Notes: generated from the sequence alone by a model not told the origin. A stretch of DNA of 64,000 bases from Halichoerus grypus (GCF_964656455.1 NC_135715.1:75963414-76027413), one strand, 5' to 3'. Numbered from the stretch's first letter, positions 24,457 through 37,036 are shown. Made by a program: numbers and translations.

Positions 24457-27400
24457 AAAAGATTTCAACAAATATAATTTGATTGTCTCTCCACCCCTTT
24501 TGTCCCCCACCCCTTTTGTGGGGTCCAGAAAGAATAGTGAGAACTAGGACTACTGGACCCAGTGGTATTAGGGACAAACCCTCAGGGGTCAGTCACTGGG
24601 ATGCATAGGTCTGTTTGCGCTACACTAAATGGCACCAAATCTCAGCAGGTTTGGAGCTTCCGTGGCTGCTTTGTGAGTGTTTGGGACTCCTCCCCGCTGG
24701 ACCACAGGCTGCCCTTCTGCTTCTTGCCGTCTCCATCTCTGCCTCTGCTAGTTCCTTCCCTCCCTTCTTCCCTCCACTGTGGCTCCTTTGATTGGCATAA
24801 CAATGCTTATGACAAAAAATAAATGGATTCCGCTGGAGAGCTGAAAAGCTGTTCCCCTTGGCAGGGAGCTCTCCTGGGTTCTATGGGGAGACTGGCGGAT
24901 ACCTGTTTCTTCGGTTTCCACATAAGCAACTTTTAACCACTGCTATTTTAGATCGTTTTCCAATATAATAATGGAATTGCATCCTACTGACAAGAAGGAA
25001 GGCAGATCGTAGGGAAAAGCAGGGAACTGCAGAGAGTGCGAGAAGAGAAGAGCGACAGTCCTTCAGGGACCAACAAATCAGTGAGTGTACAGCAGAGACA
25101 AGCTCCCATTCCCTCATCAGAGGGGATGGCTGGCTCTGTAAACCCTCAGCCTCAAACCAGGGGCTCTTTTGTCTGTGCTGAGTTCTCTTTGATCTCATTG
25201 TCTTCCTATCCCCTACCCTGAAAGTTCTGTTTAACAGGAAAGAGCTAAACTTGTAAGACTCCTCTTGGAGAAGTTCCCCTTCTCTGTTGCATTCACGACT
25301 TGCTCAGAATGCCCAGTGGCACCTGTCTGTTTCTGCAACATCCCCAAGGCCACGTTCCAGCCACGCAACTCATGGCAGCTGTCCCCTGGCCGGACACTTA
25401 GAGTCTTGGCCTGAGGACCAAGGACGACTTGAAAATCCTCAGTAAAGGGAACCCTTCATTAGCACATTGTGGCCTTGTGGGCCCATCCTGCAGAGGATCG
25501 ATCCAGTGAGTACCCTGGGAAGTCAGACCACTAAGTATTGGTGCACTCATCACAAGAACTCTGCTGCAGAAATGATAAACACCCATAGATGGAATAAAAA
25601 TCACATCCTGTTTCCAAAGCAAATGCCAAACACTCCTGGATCATATGCATCTCTTCCACACCCCCTCATATGGCCACTTCTTCTGATCAGATTCATTAAG
25701 CGTAAGTGCCCCAAGATGCAGGGTACTGGCTGCTGCCGAGAATGCCAGGAACTGGGTGTTTAACCTCACCAGTCTATTGCCTAAAATATTCAGGCAACAG
25801 CTGAAGTCTGCTTGTAATTCACCAAAGGCAAGGTCTCCTCCTCAGCCTCCTCCTCCTCTGCTTTTAGAGAAAACCTTAAGGTTGGTACTGATTTCAAAGC
25901 ACTCCCAATGTATTTCCTTTTAAATGTGTTGTATTTTCTTTAAAAGAGGTGTTTACCAGGCACCCTTACCTTAAAATAACCTCGCAATAATTGCACGTCG
26001 AATGTTAATCCCTTTGGACACATAACTATGGGCTCCCATCCACAGTGCAGAGATAGGGAAGGCTCCCTCCTGCACAGAGATGTGAATAGCAACAACATGT
26101 CTAACAGAGCAGCCTTAAAATCCAGCTGGAGCCCAAATACCTACATGGTACTTTCATCAATAAGATCATTAAAATAATACTTAGTGGATGAAAAAAATTA
26201 TACTGCAAGTGGGAAAAGGATACAAAGTAGCATGTGCAGCATAATTACATCCATTTTTCAAAAATCAGCGACATAGACAAAAAAGGGATGGAAGAAAACC
26301 ACCAAGATGCTGGTTTTTGTTTTGTAAGCTCTAATGCGGGAAATGCTTTACTTATGGTAGTCTGCCTTCTTTTTTTCTACAAAACTTTAAAAATTATCTT
26401 CAATGAGCAAATATTTCTTTTAAAAGCTTATTTTGATGTTACTTTTATCTGTTACTTAGAAGGTAGTTTCAGTTTCCTTTGGAAAAGGATTCTTTTTTTA
26501 ATGTCATTTATTACTTATTAGTATAGAGATCTGCTGTTCTTTGAGGCCAGTAAGCCATGTAGAATTCCTAAATAGTTCCAGGCCAACAGAGCTCCTGCTT
26601 TTCTCCCCCCCAACCACCCTGCTCCCCCACAGTGACTTATCTGGTCACTTATCTCTTCAGAATCACGTGGCTTGTTTTATAAAGCCCCCAAGAACAAAGC
26701 AAACATCTAGGTTAAACACACTTAAATAAAGCTGTACTCGGATGAAAAACCGCTTTGAATTTTTTCAAAACCATTTGTTCCAACCACGGTATTTGTTCCA
26801 AATTAAGTAAACATTGCTAAAAGAAATCATACAAAATCTGCATTTCTTATCAGGCCCAGGGCAGGATATAGTTCTTCTAAAATTTCTTGTGTGTTTTTCT
26901 CGATTTCCCCTTAACGCTCTAAATGGGTGCACATTTTTAGGAAGTGAAGATAAAGTGATGAGGAACAGAGCCTTGAGCAGGGATTTTTATGTAAAGGGTG
27001 CCTTTTATTGATCTGCAATTTACAGTGATGTCACTAATCAGCTCTGTGCTCCATGCCCAACCAGTCATTCTCACGAATTAATGCTATTGGTGACCTGACC
27101 AAGAGGTTATGAGTGGATAATCAATTACAGTTACACGTCCATCATTATTTTGAGGGGAGGGAAGCTTTGAGCTCATGTTGGTTGGGCATGCGGACTGAGG
27201 CCTTAGGCGGTGGGACAGGGAGGAAAGAGACCAGCCTAAGTAGGGTTTCTTCAGACTGGTACTCTAGGATTTCAAGTAATCAAACACAAAAATCCACTGC
27301 AGCCCCTTTCTAAGTATCCTTCATCGCTCACCTGCCAGTGGGGGTGAAGGACAGCAAGACAAAATCAAAGCCAGCTGCATCATGAGATCCTTCCCATGTG

Positions 27401-27564
27401 GGACAAGTCCCAACTTCCATATCCTCCAAAGAGCACACCTGGGTTGGGATGGGACTGTAGGAGACTCAGGGCAGAAGTAGTCACCATTTAGAAGAAAGCA
27501 GGCCAGCAGGTAGATAGTCATTACTGAGCTCACTCTGAGGCTGGTATGTTTCTGGATAGGAGTT

Positions 27565-29060
27565 CATTTAGTTCTATTTAAAATCTGCATGAGATAATAG
27601 TCCATGCTCATGGATTGGAAGAATTAACGTTATTAAAATGCCCATACTACCCAAAGCAATGCACAGATTTAATGCAGTCCCTATCAAAATTCTAATAGTA
27701 TTTTTTCTCACAGAAATACAACAAAACTTCCTAAAATTTGTATGGAACCACAAATTCCATGGACAAAGCAATCCTGAGAACAAAAGAACAAATGCTTCCT
27801 AATTTCAAACTATATTATAAAGCTACAGTAATCAAAACAGTATGGTATTGGCATAAAAACAGACTCCTAGATCAATGGAACAGAATAGTGAGCCCAGAAA
27901 TAAACCCACATATAGAAGGTCAATTAATTTATGACAAAGGAGCCAAAAATAAACAATAAGGAAAGGACACTCTTGAATAAATAGTGTTGGGAAAACAGGA
28001 CAGCTACATGCAGAAGAATGAAACTGGACCACTTTCTTACACCATACACAAAAGTCAACTCAAAATGGATTAAAGGCTTGAATGTAAGACCTGAAACCAT
28101 AAAACTCCTAGAAAAAAATCAGTAATACACTCTTTGATATTGGTTCTTGGTGATGATTTTTTGGATCTGATACCAAAAGCAATGTCAACAAAAGCAAAAA
28201 TAAACAAGTAGGACTACATTGAACTAAAAAGCTTCTGCACAGCAAAGTAAACTATCAACAAAATGAAAAAGCAACCTACTGAGTGGGAGAAGATATTTAC
28301 AAATCATACATCTGATAAGGGGTTAATATCCAAAACATATAAAGAACTCCTACAACTCAATAGCAAAAAGAAATCTGATTAAAAAATGGGCAGAAGGTCT
28401 GAATAGACATTTTTCCAAAGAAGACATACAGATGGCCAACAGGTACATGAGAAGATGCTCAATATCACTCATCACCAGGGAAATGCAAATCAAAGCCACA
28501 ATGAGCTGTCACCTCACACCTGTTAGAATGGCTAGTATCAAAAAGACAAGAAATAACAAATGTTGGCGAGGATGTGGAGAAAAGGGAACACTTGTGCACT
28601 GTTCGTGGGAATGTAAATTGGTGCAGCTACTGTGGAAAACAGTATGGAGGTTCCTCAAAAAAATAAAAACAGGGCACCTGGGTGGCTCAGTCATTAAGCG
28701 TCTGCCTTCGGCTCAGATCGTGATCCCAGGGTCCTGGGATCGAGCCCCACATCGGGCTCCTTGCTCCGCAGGAAGCCTGCTTCTCCCTCTCCCACTCCCC
28801 CTGCTTGTGTTCCCTCTCTGGCTGTGTCTCTCTCTGTCAAATAAATAAATAAAATCTTAAAAAAAAATAAATAATAAAAATAGGACTATCATACAGCTCA
28901 GCAATTCCACCTCTGGGTATTTACCTGAAGAAAATGAAAACATTAACTCAAAAAGATGTATGCACCCTATGTTCACTGCAGCATTATTTAGGATAGCCAA
29001 GACATGGAACAACTTAAGTGTCCATCAATGGATGAATGGATACAGAAAATGTGACATGGA
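27565..29060 (+). mobile_element. Degenerate LINE-1 ORF2 fragment, plus orientation
   Basis: L1 reverse-transcriptase C-terminal text: ccatactacccaaagcaatg, atagaaggtcaattaattta, tgttggcgaggatgtggaga. It ends at 'aagtgtccatcaatggatga', about where ORF2 ends in many copies. It is interrupted by the SINE at 28672 and has many stops. The open frames on it (27738-27959, 28432-28848) are remnants, and the latter is fused to SINE sequence. Confidence 0.88.
28672..28870 (+). repeat. CAN-SINE nested in L1
   Basis: The sequence gggcacctgggtggctcag to aaataaataaataaaatctt interrupts an L1 ORF2 fragment. L1 sequence resumes with 'aggactatcatacagctcag' immediately after the tail. Confidence 0.93.
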
Positions 29061-30019
29061 TCCCTTGGAGAGTTGACAGAAATATGGAAAGTTTTCAATT
29101 TTTGTGTTTCTGTTAAGTCATTACTTTGGTTTACTTTGGGTATTATATAAATATAAGAAAATGTATTTACATTTATTTAAAATTATTCTTGTGTTATCAA
29201 CACAGACAATATTTTCAAGACTTGTTTGTAGCGTGCTATCAGCTGCACATTTAGAGCACAATTTACGTATGTTTTGGGGCAGCCTCAGAGGTGGCCTGAG
29301 TCATCCCTGCAGCAGAAGTACCTACAGACGTCATATAAGAAGCAAACAATGCTTTGCTATGACCACGAACTTCATTTGGACTCTTGGTGCTACCAGGAAA
29401 CCCACTATTTTCTCAAATCAACTTCCCTCCCACACTCTGTGATGAGAATCTCAAAGACCTGTGCTTTTCCAGCCTCTGACTTCCTTGGCTCCTGCCTGAC
29501 TTGGCAGAACACAATGCCTCCTACTTCACACACATACAAGCCAAGTCTATGAGCCCCTCACCCCCTGCCACTGAATGCAGAAGTCCATATTCGTTGCCCC
29601 ACTCCCCTCTTTCACTGGTTGGAGCAGGGAGCACTCCCTCCTTCCAGAGAAGGCCAACCCAACAAGTGTGCTTCAGGATCCTTTTCCAGAAAACCTTATA
29701 GGACTGATAATTCTACTGTTCTCTCATATAGTCAACCTCTCTCAACTGGACCCTTTCCTTTAACCTGCAAACAAGCAAATGTGTCTCTCACCTCAGAAAT
29801 GAAATAAAACAAAACCCCTCCAATGCCTGCATATTCCCATGTCACCTTCACAGGCAAACTTCTGGACAGTTGTCCGTGATCATCTCTATTCCTCCCCTTA
29901 TGTTAGCTTGTCATTTCATTATAATCTGGCTTCATTTCCATTACTCACTAAGATTGTGCTTGTCAATGTCACCATAGATGTCCAGGGTGTTAAGTGCAAA
30001 GGAAATTTCCAGGGTCAAC

Positions 30020-30410
30020 TGATCCGACTTGCACAGGAGAGGATGCTCTCATACTCTCCTTACTCCCTCCAACTTCCCTGGCCCTCGGTTGGTCTCCTTT
30101 TCTGGCTCATCCTCCTCTAACTGATCTATTAGATCACAGCTCGAAAGTCATGGTTCTGGAAAGTCTTCCCTGATGTTCCTACCTCATTATCCATTACACA
30201 TTCTCAGGGCCCTGCAGATCCCTCCCGGCACAGGACTGGCCAGTCACGCTTCTACATCTATGTGGGTAGTATCTGAATACTGTTTAATTTGGAGCAGGTA
30301 TTTGATGACTCCTCCACTATGCCATGAGCTCCAAGAAGAAAAGAATTGGGGTCTATTTGTCCATCATTGTGTGCCTGGCCCCCAGTAGGCACTCAAATAT
30401 TTGTTCAACA
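30020..30410 (+). repeat. LINE-2 3' part
   Basis: The text 'ggaaagtcttccctgatgtt' and 'gcctggcccccagtaggcac' then 'aaatatttgttcaac' is an L2 3' end. Confidence 0.65.
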
Positions 30411-30738
30411 GTTAAATGAAAAAGGCTCTGTCTCACAGGACGATGGTATTTTACTCGGCCAATCAGATTCTCTCCTTCAGAAGCATGACTAGGAAATACC
30501 GACCAGTCCCTTGGAAGCATGAGGGGAAAGGAGGAGATGTAAACAGAGTCCCGCTGGCTAAGAAAGCATCAGTGGTGCTGACCAGAGCCCAGGGCAGAAC
30601 TCAGAGCCTCTCCTGCGGCAGGGGGCTATAGCCCCCAGACTCCAGGGCTGCCCCAGGTCCCAAATAAGAGCTGCCCCCAAGTTCAGGGAAGTCCCAGCCT
30701 CTCACTACTACATATATCCTTGAAACAAACCCCATTAC

Positions 30739-30924
30739 TTTTTTTTTTTTTTAAGATTTTATTTATTTATTTATTTGAGAGAGACAGAGAGAGCACAAGC
30801 CGGGAGAGGGGCAGAGGGAGAGGGAGAAGCAGACTCCCTGCTGAGCAGGGAGCCCACCGTGAGACTCGATCCCAGGACCCTGAGATCATGACCTGAGGCA
30901 GACAACTGAGCCACCCAGGTGCCC
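30739..30924 (-). repeat. CAN-SINE, minus orientation
   Basis: This copy has a T-run at the left and gagccacccaggtgcccc at the right. It is flanked by a perfect 13-bp target-site duplication, caaaccccattac (30726-30738 and 30925-30937). Confidence 0.95.
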
Positions 30925-31810
30925 CAAACCCCATTACCTGAGGAAGCTTGAGTGGTGTCACTTTCTTACAGCTGAGTCTAAATAAAACAGGAACTCCTCA
31001 GCAGGGAAAAATTACTGGAGAAGTAGTTCTTTGTGGATGAGTTGAAATACTCAAAGTAGAAGAAATGAAAACATAAGGCGCCTTACATAATTCCCCCAAA
31101 AGACTTCAAGATCTCTTTTTGAGGAGATTAGTTGTGCCCTGGAATTATTCCCAAGACCTGTGCCAAAGGCAGCAAACTTTCCTTTACAGAGATAAGGATT
31201 AACACTTACTAAAGACCCCTGACTGTTGTTTCATGATTTGAAAGGCTATTACCTTGTGCACTGCATTTGGGACTTACAAAAATAATTTGTTTTTCTTTGC
31301 TTTCTAAAGAGTTTCATATATGAAGAAATAGATCTATACATATAAATTAAGCTAGTTAATTTTCTTTTCAAATTGTAACTTACTCAGGGCTTTACAAGAC
31401 ATTGGAAGTTAAATGTGAAAACTATGTTTAAAGTCTAATTTATGACGTCTGAGCTTAGCCAGATCCCTAAAGGCAAAAATTCCAATGCCTCAGACTTATG
31501 ACCAGATCATATTAAATTTAAACCGAGTAAATTAAAGAGAAAAAAAAATAATCCTAGTACTTTCCAACTCTACACTGGGCAATAGCAGTTACTTTACTAA
31601 ATCTTTTAATGGTAGTTTGGGATGAAGTGCATGATCTTAATTTGCCTTCTGGATGAAATGATGGAAGAGCGAACCCACAGGCAAGCCCAGGTCACTGCCC
31701 CATTTTGGTTGGCAAGAGGACATGTCCTTTTGCAGACTGTGTAGCATAAAAGATCTCCTCTATGTTTGATTTTTAGAGTTTTTATTTAAATTATGAATAT
31801 TAGAACAAAC

Positions 31811-32014
31811 AGGGCACCTGGGTGGCTTAGTCAGTTAAGCTCAGGTCATGATCTCAGGGTCCTGGGATCGAGCCCCGCGTCGGGCTCCCAGCTCAGCTGG
31901 GAGTTTGCTGCTCCCTCTCCCTCTGCCTGCTCCCTCTGCTTGTGCTCTCTCTCTCTCAAATAAATAAATAAAATCTTTTTTAAAAAGATATATTTCTTTC
32001 TTAAAAAAAAAAAA
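31811..32014 (+). repeat. CAN-SINE, plus orientation
   Basis: The head is gggcacctgggtggcttag, with an internal deletion after 'agtcagttaag' that removes part of the box region. Flanks gaatatta.a.caaac (31795-31810 and 32015-32030) are a target-site duplication with two mismatches. Confidence 0.93.
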
Positions 32015-32089
32015 GAATATTAAAGCAAACAAAAAGTCAACATGTAGTAGATTACATCAGCCAACAGAGGACAGATTAGACAGCTTGGT

Positions 32090-32300
32090 TTTTCTTAGGG
32101 AGACAATGTGTGATGACAAAAGCACAATGTTTGGGGGCGTTAGACAGACCTGGGTCTGAATTGTGTCTCCACTATTTCCCACCCAACAGGGGAAAGTTCA
32201 TAACCTTTCTGGACCTGGTGTCCTCACTGACAAATGTAGGCTGATGATGGGGCAGTGAGAAAGTTAAGTAAAACAACAGTTTACCTATTATGACTGATAC
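32090..32300 (+). repeat. MIR SINE
   Basis: The text 'gttagacagacctgggtctg' and 'gttcataacctttctggacc' matches the MIR core. Confidence 0.6.
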
Positions 32301-32408
32301 ATAACATTTGATACTCCATTTGTTAAATGCAAAGACTTATTTGGCAAATTGCTTGCATATTATAAAGAAGAGGGTCACCACACATTTTTGTGAAACTTAG
32401 AAAGAATC

Positions 32409-32433
32409 CCTTTTTTTTTTTTTTTTTTTTTTT
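32409..32433. repeat. Poly(T) tract of about 24 bases
   Basis: An uninterrupted T run with no SINE or L1 body on either side that I can identify. In the minus-strand transcript it is poly(A). Confidence 0.8.
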
Positions 32434-33551
32434 GCCTTTCTACTACATCAAACGAAGAACAGAAAGTAATGCACTTTAGTAAAGGACATAATAATATGGA
32501 CTGCAAATTCCATGACATTCTTGGAAACGTAAGTACTGTGTGGCCTTATCAATAATGCAATAACTTCCAGTTAGTTCAGAGGGGGCTTTTGTCAGAAAGA
32601 AGCAAGGGGACATCAAAGCAACCCTAAATATGCACATCCATATTAGCAATGCTCTCTGGAAAGGCATGAGCAACCTATTCACAGGATCAAGCACCTTCCC
32701 TCACCCTCCCTGCTGGACTTCGCTGGTGCCTGTGTACTAGAAGCACAGCTCACTAGAGCCCTGCTTAGCAAAGACAAGCCCTGAGCACACTGGGGGAGCC
32801 CACCTGCTGATTTCTTTCCCCACCCATCACCTGTGAGTTTCCATTGGCCAGATCTGTAGTTAGGATCAAGAAAAGTGAGGAGCTACTCTCCTTCCTATTC
32901 AACATCAATGCAAATTGATAACTTGTAACAAATACCTTTTATATGGAAAGAAAAAATACGATCAAAAAGATTATTGTTAAATACAAAGAATAAAAGGCAA
33001 AATTTTCTCATTTACAGTTGTATTCCCACCATGCAGTGGGTTTTCTCCTCCTGTTTACTTGTTAAATGAAAAAAATGAAGGAGTGAAGGAAATGAGCCAA
33101 TATTTAATTTAAATACATTAATTAGGGCAGGTGATTCATGGAGAGGAATGTCTCTGGAAAGGCAGGGAAGCCACCACGTGATAGTACAGGGAGTAAGAAG
33201 GGAAAACACAGGAATTCATGGGGCTGAGGCAAAGACATTATGCCTTAGGATTTGGATCACCTAGTTAATTGGAGTTGCCTGAGTAATATATCTAGAGTGA
33301 GAGATAAAAGTTTGAATGAAACAAGCAGCAGCAAAATATCTGTATTTCACTCTGAGATTCAAATCAAGGGACACAGTTGGCTGACTGAGGCACATAACAA
33401 AAGGGCTTTATATCCTGCTAGAAGCTTGATAAAAGAAAGCATGCTATAAGCCCCACCGTGGAGAGAGATTTTGCTCCATTTGCTAACTGTAGAAAAGTTT
33501 CTAAGAAAAGGCCAAGAGCCCTTCTGCTGTGTTTGTATGGAGTTCACTCAC

Positions 33552-33637
33552 AGTGTGGCTCGTAAGGAGGAGGAGGGTCTCCGCAAGGTACGCACTCCAT
33601 GTCTTGAAAACCAACAAGTTTTGTCTTCCTATAAAAT
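33552..33637 (-). CDS. TNFRSF19: TNFRSF19 coding exon 4: third cysteine-rich segment and proline stalk (residues 120-149)
   Basis: This 86-bp exon starts with A, completing Gly120 (GG|A), then encodes FYRKTKLVGFQDMEC, VPCGD, four prolines and YEPH, and ends with T, the first base of Cys149. It carries Cys135 and Cys138, so the third cysteine-rich domain is short and runs into a proline-rich stalk, as in known TROY. The acceptor tract is very strong (ttcttttcttttctcttttag). The donor is ACT|gtgagt. Both phases fit the neighbouring exons at 43388 and 1378. Immediately past the donor the unspliced frame reads TGT GAG TGA, so retention of the intron would stop the protein two codons after His148. 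About 490 bases upstream on the transcript lies the 72-bp-period minisatellite, which is (UG)-rich in the pre-mRNA. Confidence 0.96.
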
Positions 33638-34119
33638 CTAAAAGAGAAAAGAAAAGAATCCTCATTAGCTCTTTCTTCTAAGCTCAAAGTTACAACAGAT
33701 TCATGATAAATTATCAGTCCTCTCCATTACCGGTTTTATTTAAAAAAAAAAATAGCAACTCAAAGGCTTAAATACAACAGTATCTTAGACAGACACATCC
33801 TTAGATGCAGTGACTACTTAAGAAATATCAATTTTACTAAACATAACTTTGTAAATTCTACTCAGCCCCACTATATTGAGGTGGTGGTGCTGGTAAGGGA
33901 ATAGGAAATCAGTGGTCTTTGGCATTTCTATTGTCATTTAAACGACAAAACCCCTTCTAAATCAAGTGCCAGTTTTTAAACACTTGAAATTCAGAGACCA
34001 AAAAAACCAAGCAAACTATAAAAGTAATGGAAAAATTTAGGGAGATGCTTATACAGTCTTCATAAGGGGATCTAGAAGGATCTAGGCATGATAAGAAACA
34101 GCAGCCAGAACGGAAATCA

Positions 34120-35035
34120 ACAGTTTTCACCACACCCCCTCACACCCCCCACAAAGACCCACACACACCCACACATAAACACACATGCACACCGATACAT
34201 ACACACACCCGCACACACACACATGCACACCCATACATACACACACATACACACAGATGCACAGACACATACACACACCTGCACACCATCCCCACACACA
34301 TAATACACATCTGCACACACACACACACACACATACACACACCTGTACATACACACACTTGCACACACATACACACAGACACACACACATACACACTTGC
34401 ACACACACATACACACACATGCACACCCATACATACACACATGCGTACACACAGACACACACACCTGCACACACCCACACATGCACACCCATACATACAC
34501 ACATGCATACACACAGATGCACACACCCGCACACACCCACACATGCACACACATGCACACCCATACATACACACATGCATACACTCAGACGCACACACCT
34601 GCACACACCCACACATGCACACACATGCACACCCATACATACACACATGCATACACACAGACGCACACACCTGCACACACCCACACATGCACACACATGC
34701 ACACCCATACATACACACATGCATACACACAGACGCACACACCTGCACACACCCACACATGCACACACATGCACACCCATACATACACACATGCATACAC
34801 TCAGACGCACACACCTCCACACGCCTACACATGCACACACGTGCACACCCATACATACACACATGCATACACACAGACGCACACACCTGCACACGCCCAC
34901 ACATGCACACACATGCACACCCATACATACATGCATACACTCAGATGCACACACCTGCACACACCCACACATGCACACACGTGCACACCCATACATACAC
35001 ACATGCATACACACAGACGCACACACACATACAGT
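34120..35035. repeat. CA/TG-rich minisatellite with a 72-bp period
   Basis: From about 34420 to 35030 a 72-bp unit repeats: the 'cagac/tg' landmark falls at 34514, 34586, 34658, 34730, 34802, 34874, 34942 and 35014, so spacing is 72 except one 68-bp unit with a 4-bp deletion. The left part (34120-34420) is a less regular CA-rich run with ATACACAC variants. Because 72 is divisible by three, all frames stay open and give open frames of up to 316 codons on the minus strand, made of repeating Cys/Val or His/Thr text. These are not genes. The array is in a TNFRSF19 intron, about 490 bases upstream of the 3' splice site of coding exon 4, and is UG-rich in the transcript. Confidence 0.95.
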
Positions 35036-35339
35036 ATTAAAGACATCTGAAGAGCAAAAATAAAGCATCAGCAACACAGTTAATGGGCAAAAGAAAACTG
35101 AAAAATAGTTCTAATCATAGTATCCTCTATAACTTCAGTCTGTAGTAGAAACCTTAAAAATCATAATGGGAAAGGTGAACACTGCAATTGAAAAACAGGC
35201 AAAGGACATTAATTCCCCAAAGAAGAACATTTCATAATTTTAAAACTGCATAGTTGAAACTCTAAAGAGCATGATGCAATTAAATTCTTAAAAATTTAAC
35301 ATGGAAATGTTTAACCTCATTAAACTAATCGAGTAAAGG

Positions 35340-35800
35340 CAAGTTGCAATGAAAAGATCCCATTTTTACTTAGAAAACTGGGAAAGTGTTGGTGTGACCA
35401 GTGGCATTATAAATTGCTACTTGTAGGAGGGCAGCATAGCAATACGTCATCAGAATGCAATAAAATTTTTTATATATCCTTTAACCAGTAATTTCATTTT
35501 TTCGAGGTTTATCCTAAAGAAACAATCAAGTGGGTGAAGCTGTATTTATAACAATGCAATCACAGTATTGTTTATGAAAGGGAAAAACCCAGTTAGGCAC
35601 AATTTCAATAATGCAACAGGAGATATGACTAACCATGGTAGTCCCAAGGCAATGGAATACAAAATGTCCTTTAAGAAACAATGATGTAGATCTCCTATAT
35701 GTATTTTTTTTAACTCATGAAATAGCAGTAAGTAAAAAAATAGGAAAGGTGAGTAATATAATTTTATATTGTACAGGCACATACTTTGGTATATAGCTCC
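35340..35800 (+). mobile_element. Possible old L1/HAL1-like fragment
   Basis: The order 'aaaactgggaaagtgttggt', 'tttatcctaaagaaacaatc', 'tttatgaaagggaaaaaccc' resembles the 3' part of old L1-related elements. It is too diverged to classify by eye. Confidence 0.4.
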
Positions 35801-36394
35801 TTTCAGATTTTTTACCAAAGCAGCTAAAATAATTTACACATATATATTGGCATTGAAAAAAATTGGAAGGATATTATATACCAAATATTAACAGTGATTA
35901 TTTCTAAATATATTTCAAAATATATTTTTCTATGATGAAATAGTGATATGGAGAATAAATTTGCAGACCAAGTCTATAGAGGGCAAGATAGATGCTATTA
36001 TTTTGTGAAATTGGGTATTGTAGTAGCAAATATGTATGATTTATGGTTGAAGAAAAATCTGCATTTAAAACTAGGTAAATTATCTCAAATGCCCAGATAC
36101 ATTCAGTATTTGCTTAGCCTTCCTTTTCACACTTCCTGATACTGAAACATATCACAAAGCTATAATAATCAATGTACTGTGCAATATACAATACAGTGTA
36201 CAATATACAATACAGTATAATAAACAGTTACAGCTATAATAATCAATATTGGCATAAAGACAGAGTGTAGACCAACAGAACAAAACAGAGAGCCCGGAAA
36301 TAAACTTTCACATATATGGTCAAATAATCTTCAACAAGAGTACCAAGACCACTAAAAGGGGATGGGATAGTCTCTTTAACAAATGGTGCTGGAA

Positions 36395-36595
36395 GGGGCG
36401 CCTGGGTGGCTCAGTCGTTAAGCGTCTGCCTTCGGCTCAGGTCATGGTCCCAGAGTCCTAGGATCGAGCCCTGCGTCGGGCTCCCTGCTCAGCGGGAAGC
36501 CTGCTTCTCCCTCTCCCACTCCCCCTGCCTATGTTCCCTCTCTCGCTGTGTCTCTGTCAAATAAATAAATAAAATCTTAAAAAAAAAAAAAAAAA
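36395..36595 (+). repeat. CAN-SINE nested in L1
   Basis: A full-length copy with a pure A tail of about 20 bases, suggesting youth. The host L1 text 'ggtgctgg(g)aa' is duplicated on both sides (36385-36394 and from 36596). Confidence 0.94.
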
Positions 36596-36884
36596 GGTGC
36601 TGGGAAAGCTGAATATCCACATGCAAAAGAATGAAGTTGGAACTTTATCTGACACCACATACAAAAACTAATTCAAAATGAATTAAAGACCTAAACATAA
36701 GGCCCAAAACTATAAAACTCCTAAAAGAAAACAGGAAAAACTTGATGACATTGAATTTGACAATGATTTCTTGGATATGACACCAAAAGGCAATCGAAAG
36801 GCATATGTGAAACAGACAACAAAAGGAAAGATACATTGGACTACATGAAATGTAACATTGTTATATATCAAAAGATACAATCAA

Positions 36885-37036
36885 TGTATAGTTATCCCCA
36901 AACTCATCAAGTTGTATACATTAAATATGTACAGCTTTTTACATGTCAGTTATACCTCAATAAAGTGGTTAAAAAAAGTTAAGTCACATCAAAAAAGTAT
37001 TAACTGATAATAAAATAATAATTTTTTCAGGATTAA
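36885..37036 (+). mobile_element. Short 5'-truncated L1 3' end nested in L1
   Basis: The text aaactcatcaagttgtatac and tatacctcaataaagtggtt plus A-rich sequence is the 3' terminus of a different L1 subfamily. It is bounded by a perfect 15-bp duplication of host L1 sequence, aaaagatacaatcaa (36870-36884 and 37037-37051). Confidence 0.82.

Larger units (their letters stand above)
1379..33551 (-). other. TNFRSF19: TNFRSF19 32-kb intron between coding exons 4 and 5
   Basis: This is the largest intron, 32,173 bp, and has no coding exon that I can support. Recognisable repeats are listed separately. Stretches with no repeat that I could identify include roughly 3000-5040, 7510-8580, 8815-9740, 14340-15600, 16110-16960, 17210-19550, 19800-21550, 22700-24250, 24480-27550 and 32460-33550. 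They may hold old unrecognised repeats or conserved non-coding elements. Open frames inside it (for example 18227-18670 plus and 19963-20523 minus) show no family resemblance and no splice-site context. Confidence 0.7.

Noticed and set aside
27738..28848. Open frames resembling reverse transcriptase C-terminus
   Set aside because: They are decayed L1 ORF2 pieces, one running into a SINE. Not a functional gene.
34420..35030. CRISPR-like regular repeats
   Set aside because: Units are contiguous and lack unique spacers, the sequence is simple CA-rich, and the surrounding genome is mammalian.
34127..35077. Open frames of 147-316 codons on both strands with Cys/Val or His/Thr repeats
   Set aside because: They are a consequence of the 72-bp CA/TG minisatellite, whose period is divisible by three. 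There is no domain, no splice context and near-equal openness on both strands.
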